Position numbers and translations under genes: made by a program. A DNA stretch of 64,000 bases, from NCBI GenBank assembly GCA_046330455.1, contig JAXLSU010000002.1, forward strand, positions 375,718-439,717, written 5' to 3'. The notes beneath the pieces were generated by a model, which ran no database searches, was not told where the DNA came from, and saw only the letters and a program-made list of their open reading frames with translations. The DNA is from CAVQXR01 sp046330455. GTDB lineage: Bacteria > Actinomycetota > Thermoleophilia > Gaiellales > Gaiellaceae. Below, piece by piece: positions 24,485 through 33,037 of this stretch; position 1 is the stretch's first letter, and each line of letters starts with the position of its first letter.

Positions 24485-25852
24485 TCATGGCTGCTCCTCG
24501 CTTCCTGGCGTCCATATCTTCATGCCGGAACCGCCCTTCTCCTTCTCGGGCGTCCACAGTTTCTCTCGTGCCTTCGCGAGCTCCATCGGGATGCGACCGA
24601 CGCGGGCGACGATCTGGTCGAGCGCCTTGCGAAGCTGCAGGTCACCACGAACCTGCTCGAAGGCCCCGCGCTCGCGCATCACCGCGATCGCCTGCTCGGC
24701 GTCCTCGCCTGCCTCGGTCGCCTCGGATCGGATCAGCTCCTCGATCTCTCCGTCCGTCACCTCGACCCCGAGCTCCGCGGCGGCTGCCTCGAGCACGAGC
24801 TCACGCTTGACCGCAAGCTCCGCCTCGGCCCTGGCGCTCTCCTGGAGCGCCTCGGGGGTCTGGCCGGTCGCCTGCAGGTATGCCCCTGCCGATACGCCCT
24901 GGCGGCCCAGCGACCGCGCCAGGCCCTCGAGGAGCGCGGCGGCGCGCCGATCGACGAGGGGCTCGATCCTCTCGAACGTCGTCTTCTCGACGACGGCGTC
25001 CAGGGCGTCCTGGCGGAAGCGAACCTCCAGCTCGGCGTGAAGCTGCTCGCCGAGGCGAGCCTCGACGTCGGAGCGGAGCTCCGCGAGGGTCTCGAACTCC
25101 GAGACCGAGCCTGCGAGCCCGTCGTCGAGCTCCGGGAGGACCTTCTGCTTGATCTCCTTCACCGTCACCTCGACGGTGCCCCGGCTGCCGTCGTCCAGCG
25201 CCAGCTCGACCGTCTTCGTCTCGCCCTCGGACGTTCCCGGCAGGATCGCCTCGATCTCGTCGGCGAGCCGTCCGCTGCCGAGCTCGACCACATAGTCGCG
25301 GTGCTCGGAGGGCTCCTTCCCCTCCTCGCGCGCGACGAGGTCGAGGACGAGGGTGTCGTCCGCCTCGACGGGACGGCCGGTCACGGGTACGAGCTCGGCG
25401 GCCGCCGCTCGGAGCCGCTCGAGCTCCGTGTCGACGACCTCGGAGGGAACCTCGCCGGTCACCTCGCCGACCTCGATGCCGGCGAGGTCCGGAAGCGCCG
25501 GGCGCGGCACGACGGGCACGGTCGCCCGGAAGCGGAAGGTGCCCGTCGACTCGGGAAGCTCGTCCCACTCGACCTCGGGCGGGCCGACGGGGCGAACGCC
25601 CGAGCTCGCAGCGGCCTCCCAGAACCAGCTGTCGAGGTGGCTACGTACCGCCTCCGCGGCAACCGCCTCCTTGCCGACGCGGGCCATGAGCACCGGCATC
25701 GGCACCTTCTTGCCCTTGCGGAACCCGGGAATCCGGACGCTCTCGGAGAGGTCGGCCGCGGCGTGCTCGAACGCGTGCTTGACGTGGTGCTCGGGCACCT
25801 CGACCTCGAGCCTGACCCTGTTCTCCGGAAGCTCCTCGAGCGTGGTCTTCAT
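24485..25852 (-). CDS. tig: Trigger factor
   Basis: A ribosome-bound chaperone and prolyl isomerase. ATG 25852 gives the usual MKTTLEELPENRVRLEVEVP start; an ATG 12 bases upstream (25864) is possible. The ribosome-docking signature is IPGFRKGKKVPMPVL. The PPIase-like FKBP domain is at about residues 155-240 (DTLVLDLVAREEG, YVVELGSGRLADEIEAILPG), and a helical C-terminal chaperone domain follows. The tail ends in a short WTPEKEKGGSGMKIWTPG extension with a duplicated WTP motif, which is not typical. Followed by clpP. Confidence 0.95.
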   Translation of the reverse strand: MKTTLEELPENRVRLEVEVPEHHVKHAFEHAAADLSESVRIPGFRKGKKVPMPVLMARVGKEAVAAEAVRSHLDSWFWEAAASSGVRPVGPPEVEWDELPESTGTFRFRATVPVVPRPALPDLAGIEVGEVTGEVPSEVVDTELERLRAAAAELVPVTGRPVEADDTLVLDLVAREEGKEPSEHRDYVVELGSGRLADEIEAILPGTSEGETKTVELALDDGSRGTVEVTVKEIKQKVLPELDDGLAGSVSEFETLAELRSDVEARLGEQLHAELEVRFRQDALDAVVEKTTFERIEPLVDRRAAALLEGLARSLGRQGVSAGAYLQATGQTPEALQESARAEAELAVKRELVLEAAAAELGVEVTDGEIEELIRSEATEAGEDAEQAIAVMRERGAFEQVRGDLQLRKALDQIVARVGRIPMELAKAREKLWTPEKEKGGSGMKIWTPGSEEQP

Positions 25853-25930
25853 GGGGAGTCCCATTGAACCAGAATGGGGGCGGGCCAGGCAGGGCGTGGC
25901 GCCGCAAAGCCGCGCGAAGCGCGCGGCGGT

Positions 25931-25953
25931 TGACGGCCCGGCTCGGCCGGGCC
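25931..25953. repeat. Inverted copy of GGCCCGGC palindrome repeat
   Basis: It reads TGACGGCCCGGCTCGGCC and onward, the reverse complement of the core in the mreB-mreC spacer. It lies in the 236-bp gap between tig and htpX, which otherwise shows no gene. Confidence 0.7.
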
Positions 25954-26036
25954 GGACCCGCCTGGAAGCGACCCTTAGGGTCGCGGTCACAGAACCGAAG
26001 CACCGGCGGGCTCCTTGCGTTCAGGGAGCCCCGAGG

Positions 26037-26058
26037 GGGCCCGGTGGTGGCCGGGCCC
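26037..26058 (-). terminator. Hairpin downstream of htpX
   Basis: Perfect arms GGGCCCGG / CCGGGCCC surround a 6-base loop, 30 bases past the htpX stop. No U-tract is present, so this is a weak candidate for transcription termination between htpX and tig. Confidence 0.35.
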
Positions 26059-26088
26059 TCTCCAGGTGGAGGGGTCCTGGGTGGAGGT

Positions 26089-26973
26089 CTAGGCGGCGAG
26101 CCCGACGAGCTGCCCGTCGAGGGCCCGCAGGCGCCTCACGCGCTCGGCGGTCGGCGGGTGGGTCGAGAACAGCGAGACCATGCCGCGGCCGCCGAGGCCC
26201 AGCATCGGCTCGACGATGTACAGCGACGACGTGGCGGGGTTCACCTGCATCGGCGTCTCGTACGCGCGCCGGTCGAGGGTCTCGAGCGCGTCGGCGAGCG
26301 GTGCCGCCCGGCCGAGGATCTTCGCGCCGGTCGCATCGGCGAGGTACTCACGCTGGCGAGATACGGCGAGCTGGAGGAGCATGGCGGCGATCGGGGCGAT
26401 GATGATCGTCGCGAGCATGCCGACGATGCCGAGCGGGTTGTCCTCGTCGTCACCGCCGCCGAAGATCATCGTCCACTGCATGATGTTCGCGATCGCGGAG
26501 ATCGCACCGGCGACGACGGCCGCGATCGTGGTGACGAGGATGTCCCGGTTCTTCACGTGGGCGAGCTCGTGCGCGAGGACGCCGCGCACCTGCTCGCGAG
26601 GAAGCTGCTGCATGAGGCCGCGGGTGACGGCGACCGCCGAGTGCGACGGGTTGCGCCCGGTCGCGAAGGCGTTCGGTTGGTCGTTCGGGATCATGTAGAG
26701 ACGCGGCATCGGCAGCTCGGCACGCTGGACGAGGTCGCGAACGTCCTCGTAGAGCTGTGGAGCCTCGGCCTCGGTGACGGGCTGCGCGCGCGACATCTTG
26801 AGCGCGAGCTTGTCCGACCACCAGTACATCGCCACGTTCATCGCGACCGTGAGCAGGACGAAGAGCCAGAGCGCTCCACCTCCGATCACGGCGCCGATGG
26901 CGATGAGAAGTCCGGAGAGCCCGGCGATGAGCAGCCAGGCTCTCAGCCTCGTCGTGAAGTTCTGTGCGACCAA
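26089..26973 (-). CDS. htpX: Membrane zinc metalloprotease HtpX
   Basis: An M48B protease that degrades misfolded membrane proteins. Two N-terminal membrane segments (AWLLIAGLSGLLIAIGAVIGG, LWLFVLLTVAMNVAMYWW) precede the zinc motif LAHELAHVKNRD. The downstream ligand Glu lies in SRQREYLADATGA, and two further hydrophobic stretches occur between them. NAFATGRNPSHSAVAVTRGLM is the conserved pre-zinc segment. The 294-residue length is normal. Confidence 0.96.
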   Translation of the reverse strand: MVAQNFTTRLRAWLLIAGLSGLLIAIGAVIGGGALWLFVLLTVAMNVAMYWWSDKLALKMSRAQPVTEAEAPQLYEDVRDLVQRAELPMPRLYMIPNDQPNAFATGRNPSHSAVAVTRGLMQQLPREQVRGVLAHELAHVKNRDILVTTIAAVVAGAISAIANIMQWTMIFGGGDDEDNPLGIVGMLATIIIAPIAAMLLQLAVSRQREYLADATGAKILGRAAPLADALETLDRRAYETPMQVNPATSSLYIVEPMLGLGGRGMVSLFSTHPPTAERVRRLRALDGQLVGLAA

Positions 26974-27173
26974 CGAAACCTCCTACGGCAATCGTGCAGA
27001 CCACCGGAGGTCTCTCCCCGCCGAAGCGGCCGCCCCGCCGGGCCCGGAGGCCGTACTGACGACGGAGCCTGAGTGGGATACTCCCCTCCTGTCGCTCACG
27101 ATAACGCACCGGAGCGGACGTCATATTCCCGCCACGTTAAGCGTCGGTTGAGTCGCGGACGGACGCGCGCCGA

Positions 27174-27257
27174 TGCGGGCGAGAGGACTCGAACCTCCAC
27201 GGGCTTGCGCCCGACGGGACCTAAACCCGTTGCGTCTGCCAGTTCCGCCACGCCCGC
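27174..27257 (-). tRNA. tRNA-Leu (anticodon TAG)
   Basis: Acceptor strands GCGGGCG / CGCCCGC pair perfectly with discriminator A. The anticodon arm ACGGG-TTTAGGT-CCCGT places TAG at 34-36. A long class II variable arm (CGGGC-GCAA-GCCCG) confirms a leucine-type tRNA. The 84-nt gene does not encode CCA. Confidence 0.95.
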
Positions 27258-27354
27258 GTGGTGTCAGTGTAGGCGCGAGAGCAAGCTGAGATCCCGCCCC
27301 GACCGGGGGAGCATCGACAGCGGATGCGCCGGGCCCGATCTCGCCCGGCTGTAG

Positions 27355-27375
27355 GGGCCGGATCTCATCCGGCCC
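27355..27375. repeat. Dispersed palindrome, GGGCCGGAT type
   Basis: Arms GGGCCGGAT / ATCCGGCCC around CTC, in the 245-bp gap between tRNA-Leu and tRNA-Arg. Diverged half-copies appear nearby (about 27290 and 27450). Confidence 0.75.
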
Positions 27376-27502
27376 GCCGCGGCCCGAGAGGGCTGCGGTC
27401 ACGGATCGGCCTTCGCCCCCATCATTTGCGGGCAAGCAGAGATCGGCGGCGAGAGCGGGCTGAGATCTCGCTCCCCGACCCCTGGCTAGACTCACCCCCG
27501 AC

Positions 27503-27574
27503 GGCCCCGTAGCTCAGCGGATAGAGCGGCGGACTTCGAATCCGCGTGCGGAGGTTCGACTCCTCCCGGGGCCA
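27503..27574 (+). tRNA. tRNA-Arg (anticodon TCG)
   Basis: The acceptor GGCCCCG pairs with CGGGGCC. The anticodon arm GCGGA-CTTCGAA-TCCGC gives TCG. The T arm is GGAGG-TTCGACT-CCTCC. Discriminator A at 27574 is not followed by an encoded CCA. Confidence 0.94.
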
Positions 27575-27596
27575 CTCCGACCGTGGCGTTCGTCGC

Positions 27597-27702
27597 AACC
27601 CGCATGAGCACCGGGATCGGCGTGCGAGGAACGCCGATCTGCAGGGCGGTGCGGGTCATTTCTTGCCGTCGGTGGGCTGTGGAAACCCGCATGAGCACTG
27701 GG
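27597..27702. repeat. Short direct repeat downstream of tRNA-Arg
   Basis: AACCCGCATGAGCACCGGG at 27597-27615 recurs at 27684-27702 with one change. The 241-bp gap that holds it shows no gene. Confidence 0.5.
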
Positions 27703-27815
27703 TCTGGGCGTTATGAGCCAGCACGCCGTGCGACGCGGTGCGTACCCCGGTGCTACCCCGGCGTCTCACCCGGCCAGCTGTCATCGCCTCGAGTGGCGGC
27801 GGCCAGCGACCGGGC

Positions 27816-30800
27816 TCAAACCTCGGTTGGCGGCTCCGCGAGGAGGCCGCGGAGTCGGCCGGTCTCCACGACGTTACCCTTCTCCTCGTACAGGGCGATC
27901 GCTTCATTCAGCGCCGCTGTCGCCTCCTGGGAGCGGTCCGCGAGGCGCAGGACCTCAGCGAGATCCGCAAGCGCCTGCGCTCGCAGCTCGAGGACGTCGG
28001 TTGCCGATGCAATCGCTACCGCCTCGCGGCCGACGCGCTCTGCCTCGTCGAGCTCGCCTCTCCGTGCCAGAACCTTCGCCCGGACACGCCGCCAGTGGGT
28101 GTGGGCATCTGCATCTTCGGGCAGGGTGAGGCGCTCGGGGGTCCACCGTTCCGACAAGAGCAGCGCCTCCTCGTCACGCCCCTGTGCGAGAACCACCTCG
28201 ATCAGGTACGGCGCGGTGCTCGAGAGAAAGCCCAGCTCCCCAACCTGCTCGTAGTGCTCGCAGACCCGCCGCAGCTCACGCTCGGCCGCCGCGGCATCCC
28301 CTGCGAGCCACTCGATGTCGCCGAATACGAAATGTGCGTGGGCGCTGTCGAGGCCGTGCTCTTCCGCCAACGCAACCGCCTGCGAGGCGAAGGCGCGTGC
28401 GGCGTCGAAGTCACCCTGCACTGCCACAAGGTGAGCGCGCATGATCTGGAACACGACCTCGAGCCTCACGGTCAACGCCGCGCGCGAGCCGAGGTCCTCC
28501 AGTCGTCGCAGCGCGTCCCCCACCGGCGTGGGGCCGACGCGCATTGCCGCACACAGGTACTGAATGCTTTCGGCCTCCTCCGCCCGGTCGCCCGCGGCGC
28601 GGGCGTGCCGGGCGGCGCGCTCGAGGTCCGGGAGCGCCGCCGCAGACTCACCGCCCCAGAACCGGTACTTTCCGCGTAGCGTGAGCGCACGCGCGAGCCC
28701 CGCTTCGTCGCCAACCTCGTCGAAGACCCGTATCGCCGCGTCGATCTCGTGCAGGACGTCTTCCCGTCCAACGCCGGTCTGGGCGGTCCTGTGGGAGCGC
28801 AAGTCCGCGAGGGCGATGCCTGCGTCCGCGGCGACCGCACGCTCGTCCGTCGCCCGGCCACGCTCGACCGCCTCCGCCAGCACCGCATCCGCGCAGTCCA
28901 GCTGACCCTGCGCTCTCAGCGCCCGACCGAGGGGCGGCAGGAGGCTCAGGCGACGCGGGTCGTCGGCTGGAAGCAGATCGGCCGCTCGCTCGAGCAGGTT
29001 CACCGCCGCGCGCGAATCGGCGCGCGCGTACGCCCGTCGCCCCGATCGGACGAGCCGTTCCGTGGCCGCCTCGGCGAGCGCCCGCGCCTTCTCGCCAGGC
29101 CGTCCGAGCTCTGCGAGACAGCGGTAGGCCTGCTCGAGGTGGTAGCCGACGATCTCGTCGAACTCCTCTCCCCTGCCGTCGAGCCAGTCGGCGAAGCGCT
29201 CGTGAAACTCGGAGCGAAGCTCCTTCGGAATGCGCTCGTAGGCGGCGTCCCGGATCAACAGGTGTCGGAAGCGGAAGGTGTCCTCGATCGCCTCGTGCGG
29301 ACGAATCAGCTCCTTGCGCACGAGCGCCGCGAGCTGCACACCGGAGGGTCGACGCCGATCGGGAGCCAGCTCTCCGAGCGCCTCCCACTCGAACTCGAGC
29401 CCGACCACGGCCGCGCGCTCGAGCACACTCCTCTCCAGCTCCGGAAGTGAATCAAGCCGTGCAGCAAGGAGCGCTTGAATCGTCGCGGGCACGCGCTCGG
29501 GGTCGCCCCCTTCCACGAGCATCGCGAGCAGCTGCTCGACGAAGAGTGGATTCCCCGCGGCGACGTCGCCGATCCTGGCACGGGCGTCGATGGCGAGCCG
29601 AGAACGGCCGATGAGCTCCTCGATCAGCTCGTCCGACTCGGCTTGCGAGAGCGGCTCGAGGGTGAGCGTCTCGGCCTCGGAATGGCCACCCCAGGTGGGG
29701 CGGACGTCGATCAGGTCGGGACGCGCGAGGCACAGCAGCAGGACGGGTGCGTCGCGAGTCCAGTCCACCAGGTGCTCGAGCAGCTCGAGCATGGTCGGCT
29801 CGGCCCAGTGGATGTCCTCGACGACGAGCGCAAGCGGCCGCTCACGGGCACGGCGCTCGAGTGCCTTCCTGACCAACCAGAAGATGTCCTCCGGCGTACC
29901 AGCCGAGAGCACATCGGCAAGCTCGTCCTCGGCATCGGCTTCGCGGAAGATCTCGACGAGGGGCCAGTACGTGATGCCCTCGCCGTAGGGCAGGCAGCGG
30001 CCCGAGAGAACGCTGGCCTCGCCGACCAGCGCCGCCGCGAGCTCGCGGGCAAGCCGCGACTTGCCAATTCCCGGCGGCCCGAGAACGGTGACGAGGCGAC
30101 AGCGGCGCTCCGACACGGCTCGGTCAAGAACCGCGCGCATCGCCGCGAGCTCGTCCCGCCGCCCGACCAGCGGCGCGTCGAGGCGCGTCTCGAAAGCGGG
30201 CGCACCCTCAGTCACTCCCAGCAGGCGGTAGGCATTGACGAGCTCCGCCTTCCCCTTGAGCGCCAGCGGCTCGACGGGCTCAGCCTCGATCGCGCCACGC
30301 GAAAGGCTTCTCGTCTGCTCGCCGATCAGGATCTCGCCCGGCTGCGCCGCCTGCTCGAGACGGGCGGCGACGTTGACGACATCGCCCGTGGCGAGCCGCT
30401 CCTCCGTCCCGGTTATGACCTCACCCGTGTCGACGCCGGTCCGCAGCCGCAACGAAACGCCGTACTCGCGCTCGAGCTCGTCGTTCAGAGACACGAGCGA
30501 GTCGCGGAGCTCCGCGGCCGCGCGCAGCGCGCGAAGCGCGTCGTCCTCGTGCACCGTCGGCACACCGAAGACGGCCATCACCGCATCGCCGATGAACTTC
30601 TCCACCGTGCCGCCGTGGCGCTCGAGGCAGTCCCTCGCCGCCTCGAAGTAGCGCGCCATCACCCGGCGCAACGACTCGGGGTCGAGCTGCTCGCCGAGCG
30701 CGGTCGAGCCTGTCACGTCCGCGAAGACGACCGTCACCGTCTTGCGAACCTCCCGCGCCGCGGTCGCGGCGAGCCCGGCACCGCAGGCACTACAGAAGCG

Positions 30801-30845
30801 AGCGCTGTCCGGATTCAGCGTGCCGCAGCCAGGACACGTGGCCAC
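27816..30845 (-). CDS. Zinc-ribbon / class III cyclase / AAA ATPase / TPR regulator
   Basis: A 1,009-residue multidomain signalling protein. Residues 4-25 form a zinc ribbon (CPGCGTLNPDSARFCSACG). A class III nucleotide cyclase domain (about 35-210) has the two metal aspartates in VVFADVTGSTAL and VEKFIGDAVMAVFG, and the DVVNVAARLE purine/transition-state segment. An AAA_16/LuxR-type ATPase (from about residue 225) has Walker A GPPGIGKSRLA and Walker B LALVVEDIHWAEP. A long TPR-like helical repeat region fills the C-terminal half. There is no DNA-binding domain. This architecture is abundant in actinobacteria and its ligand is usually unknown. Whether it makes cAMP cannot be told from sequence alone. 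Confidence 0.9.
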   Translation of the reverse strand: MATCPGCGTLNPDSARFCSACGAGLAATAAREVRKTVTVVFADVTGSTALGEQLDPESLRRVMARYFEAARDCLERHGGTVEKFIGDAVMAVFGVPTVHEDDALRALRAAAELRDSLVSLNDELEREYGVSLRLRTGVDTGEVITGTEERLATGDVVNVAARLEQAAQPGEILIGEQTRSLSRGAIEAEPVEPLALKGKAELVNAYRLLGVTEGAPAFETRLDAPLVGRRDELAAMRAVLDRAVSERRCRLVTVLGPPGIGKSRLARELAAALVGEASVLSGRCLPYGEGITYWPLVEIFREADAEDELADVLSAGTPEDIFWLVRKALERRARERPLALVVEDIHWAEPTMLELLEHLVDWTRDAPVLLLCLARPDLIDVRPTWGGHSEAETLTLEPLSQAESDELIEELIGRSRLAIDARARIGDVAAGNPLFVEQLLAMLVEGGDPERVPATIQALLAARLDSLPELERSVLERAAVVGLEFEWEALGELAPDRRRPSGVQLAALVRKELIRPHEAIEDTFRFRHLLIRDAAYERIPKELRSEFHERFADWLDGRGEEFDEIVGYHLEQAYRCLAELGRPGEKARALAEAATERLVRSGRRAYARADSRAAVNLLERAADLLPADDPRRLSLLPPLGRALRAQGQLDCADAVLAEAVERGRATDERAVAADAGIALADLRSHRTAQTGVGREDVLHEIDAAIRVFDEVGDEAGLARALTLRGKYRFWGGESAAALPDLERAARHARAAGDRAEEAESIQYLCAAMRVGPTPVGDALRRLEDLGSRAALTVRLEVVFQIMRAHLVAVQGDFDAARAFASQAVALAEEHGLDSAHAHFVFGDIEWLAGDAAAAERELRRVCEHYEQVGELGFLSSTAPYLIEVVLAQGRDEEALLLSERWTPERLTLPEDADAHTHWRRVRAKVLARRGELDEAERVGREAVAIASATDVLELRAQALADLAEVLRLADRSQEATAALNEAIALYEEKGNVVETGRLRGLLAEPPTEV

Positions 30846-30890
30846 GGCGCAAGTCTACGGCGCGCTCTCTCGGTCGCCGTGGACGTCTCC

Positions 30891-31394
30891 TCAGCAGCTC
30901 TCGCGCCGCTCGATCCGCCGGCAGGTGTCGCGGCCGGGACCGCCGTCGCCCTCGTCGAACCCCGGGCCGCCGTCGAGGAGGTCGCGGCCCCGGTCGCCCT
31001 CGAGCTCGTCGTTGCCTCGACCACCGTAGACGCGATCGTTGCCACCGTCGCCCTCGAGATCGTCCCTGCCGAGCTGCCCGTAGATGCGGTCATGGCCCGC
31101 GTCGCCGTCGACCTCGTCGTTGCCGGTTCCGGCGCAGATGAGATCGTTGCCTCCCCGTGCGTCGATCTCGTCAGCACCTGCTCCCGCAACGATGACGTCT
31201 CGGCCGTTCGTCCCGCGAATGTGGTCGTTTCCGCTCGTCCCGACGATCGTGGCCACGACACCGTTGCACCTGGCGGCCGCCACCGCCGTGGGGGAGCCGA
31301 CCGCGCTCGCCGAGTAGACGACGGCGAGCACGCCTGCAAGCGCGATCAGAAGTGCGAGCTTCACGTAGACGCTTCGGTCACCCATCCGGGTCAT
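30891..31394 (-). CDS. Secreted RTX-type calcium-binding repeat protein
   Basis: A 167-residue exported protein. The N-terminus has a hydrophobic signal helix (LALLIALAGVLAVVYSASAVG). The rest is a run of about ten GGxGxDxxx nonapeptides (GTSGNDHI, GAGADEIDA, GGNDLICAG, GDAGHDRIYG, GGNDRVYGGRGNDEL and similar), which fold as a Ca2+-bound beta roll. Cysteines near the start and end (ARCNG, DTCRRIERRESC) may form a disulphide closing the roll. No enzymatic domain is present. Confidence 0.85.
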   Translation of the reverse strand: MTRMGDRSVYVKLALLIALAGVLAVVYSASAVGSPTAVAAARCNGVVATIVGTSGNDHIRGTNGRDVIVAGAGADEIDARGGNDLICAGTGNDEVDGDAGHDRIYGQLGRDDLEGDGGNDRVYGGRGNDELEGDRGRDLLDGGPGFDEGDGGPGRDTCRRIERRESC

Positions 31395-31554
31395 GTCAGC
31401 TCCAATCCTAGGTCGTCGTCTCGGGCCGAATCACGGCGGCGTCGAGGTCACCCGCCCGTCCACACCCGAGGCTTCCTCGAAGGGAACCGGCGGACGGGAG
31501 CTACGGCTATCGGGCCGAGAGCCCATTCGGGCCGGGCGTGAAGTCGATTCCGGA

Positions 31555-32211
31555 TCAGGGCTGAATCAGCCCGCGCCTGATCGCGTAGCGCGTGAGCTCG
31601 ACGCGGTCGCTCATCCCGAGCTTGTCGAGGATGTTCTCGCGGTGGCGCTCGACGGTCTTGATGCTGATCACGAGCGCCTTTGCGATCTCCTTCGACGTGT
31701 GAGCCTCGGCGATCAGCTTCAGCACCTCGAGCTCTCGCGGTGTGAGGATGTCGAACTGCTCGTCGCCGGAGCCACCGCGCTCGGCGAAGTCGCGGACGAG
31801 CGCTGCCACGGCCGACGGGTAGAGATAGGAGTCGCCACGCATCGCGGCCCGGCACGCATCGACGATGTCGGTGTCCGCTCCCGACTTGAGCACATAGCCC
31901 GACGCTCCGGCCCTGAGCGACGCGAACAGGAACTGCTCGCTGTCATGCATCGACAGGATCAGCACCTTGATGTCGGGCCTGCGCTTGTGCAGCTCGGCGG
32001 CCGCCTGAATGCCTGTCAGGCGCGGCATCGAGACGTCCAGAATCGCGAGGTCGACGTTCTCCTCGAGTGCCCGCTCGACCGCCTGGGCGCCGTCCTCTGC
32101 CTCGGCGACGACCTCGAGGTCGGGCCTCGCGTCGAGCACCTTGCGCAGCCCCGAGCGAACGATCGGGTGGTCGTCGGCGATGAGGATCCGGGTCACGAGC
32201 GGGATCGGCAT
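31555..32211 (-). CDS. NarL/LuxR-family response regulator
   Basis: A two-component transcription regulator. ATG 32211 begins MPIPLVTRILIADDHPIVRSG, with the acidic pocket ADD. The phospho-acceptor Asp is in LAILDVSMPRLTG, Thr/Ser in LILSMHD and Lys in GYVLKSG. The C-terminal GerE/LuxR helix-turn-helix is LTPRELEVLKLIAEAHTSKEIAKAL ... SIKTVERHRENILDKLG. The 218-residue length is normal. The ATG shares a base with the stop of an upstream kinase remnant, so its cognate sensor in this operon appears lost. Confidence 0.93.
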   Translation of the reverse strand: MPIPLVTRILIADDHPIVRSGLRKVLDARPDLEVVAEAEDGAQAVERALEENVDLAILDVSMPRLTGIQAAAELHKRRPDIKVLILSMHDSEQFLFASLRAGASGYVLKSGADTDIVDACRAAMRGDSYLYPSAVAALVRDFAERGGSGDEQFDILTPRELEVLKLIAEAHTSKEIAKALVISIKTVERHRENILDKLGMSDRVELTRYAIRRGLIQP

Positions 32212-32400
32212 CAGCACGCCGCGTCGGAGGTCTTGGCGACACGGCTTGCCGGGACTTCGAGGCGCACCTCGACACCGCCGGACGGGACGGCCTCGATCGC
32301 GAGCACGCCCTCTCGCTGTTCTCCAGCACGAGCCCGAAACCGGCCTCGGCGCCCTCGCCGACCTGCTCGACCAGGTCGGAGTCGATCGCGAGCTCCTGAC
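32211..32400 (-). pseudogene. Sensor histidine kinase, C-terminal remnant
   Basis: The last codons read EGVLAIEAVPSGGVEVRLEVP and end in a TGA that overlaps the response-regulator ATG as TGATG. This matches the final beta-hairpin of a HATPase_c domain (usual form: LxIESxPGxGTxVxxxxP). In a neighbouring frame GFGLVLEN resembles the G2 box just before it. Nothing upstream restores a kinase core and a plus-strand gene starts 145 bp away, so the kinase is a decayed stub. Confidence 0.5.
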
Positions 32401-32544
32401 AACCAACGCGGCCATGTCGCTCCCGGATGCGGGCTCGCGCGACGGCGTGATCGCGCTGGCAGGAAGCCTCGGCGCCCACGAGCCCGTGCTGCTCGAGACC
32501 CGACGACCGGATTGACGGCGTCGAACAGTAGAATCGACCACTCG

Positions 32545-32925
32545 ATGCCACGGGGCTCCGACGTCGAGCGGCTGATCGAGCGCTACAACCAGGCCTGGAA
32601 CGAGCAGGACCTGGACGCGATCGCATCGATGCACGCGCCCGGCATCGTCTTCGAGAACCACACGGCGGGCGAGCAGGTCGAGGGCGCAGATCAGGTACGC
32701 GCCCACATCGGCGGCATCTTCGAACGCTGGCCCGACCTGCGCTTCCGGGGACGGCGACTCTACGTCGCCGAACGCTTCGCCGTCAGCGAGTGGACAGCGA
32801 CTGCCACGCGGCGCGACGGCACGCGAATCGAGTGGGACGGCGTCGACGTCTTCCCGCTCAGCGACGGGCTGATTGCCCGCAAGGACGTGTATTCGAGCTC
32901 GCACGCGCCGCGGGTGCTCGAGTAG
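32545..32925 (+). CDS. SnoaL-like / nuclear transport factor 2-fold protein
   Basis: A 126-residue single-domain alpha+beta barrel. The pattern VERLIERYNQAWNEQDLDAIASMHAPGIVFENHTAGEQVEGADQVRAHI is typical of SnoaL-like polyketide-cyclase-fold proteins, followed by FRGRRLYVAERFAVSEWTATATRRDG and EWDGVDVFPLSDGLIARKDVYSS. Substrate and reaction cannot be inferred. It is a lone plus-strand gene; a dispersed palindrome follows 25 bp after the stop. Confidence 0.8.
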   Translation: MPRGSDVERLIERYNQAWNEQDLDAIASMHAPGIVFENHTAGEQVEGADQVRAHIGGIFERWPDLRFRGRRLYVAERFAVSEWTATATRRDGTRIEWDGVDVFPLSDGLIARKDVYSSSHAPRVLE

Positions 32926-32949
32926 CGCCGTCCGCAACTCGCCACTCTC

Positions 32950-32970
32950 GGGCGGGATGAGATCCCGCCC
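32950..32970. repeat. Dispersed palindrome, GGGCGGGAT type
   Basis: Perfect 9-bp arms around GAG, between the convergent ends of the SnoaL-like gene and prpE. A diverged copy follows at about 32975-33005. Confidence 0.8.
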
Positions 32971-33037
32971 AGGGGCCGCATCCAGGTCCGGAGCTCATCC
33001 GGCTCCGTCTTGCGGCGGCAGGAGCCGGCCGCGACCG

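Noticed and set aside
27597..27702. Possible attachment-site duplication after tRNA-Arg
   Set aside because: The 19-bp repeats do not match the tRNA 3' end and no integrase gene lies between or beside them.
32211..32515. Plus-strand open frame through the kinase-stub gap
   Set aside because: It is antisense to the response regulator for most of its length and its unique end has no recognisable domain.
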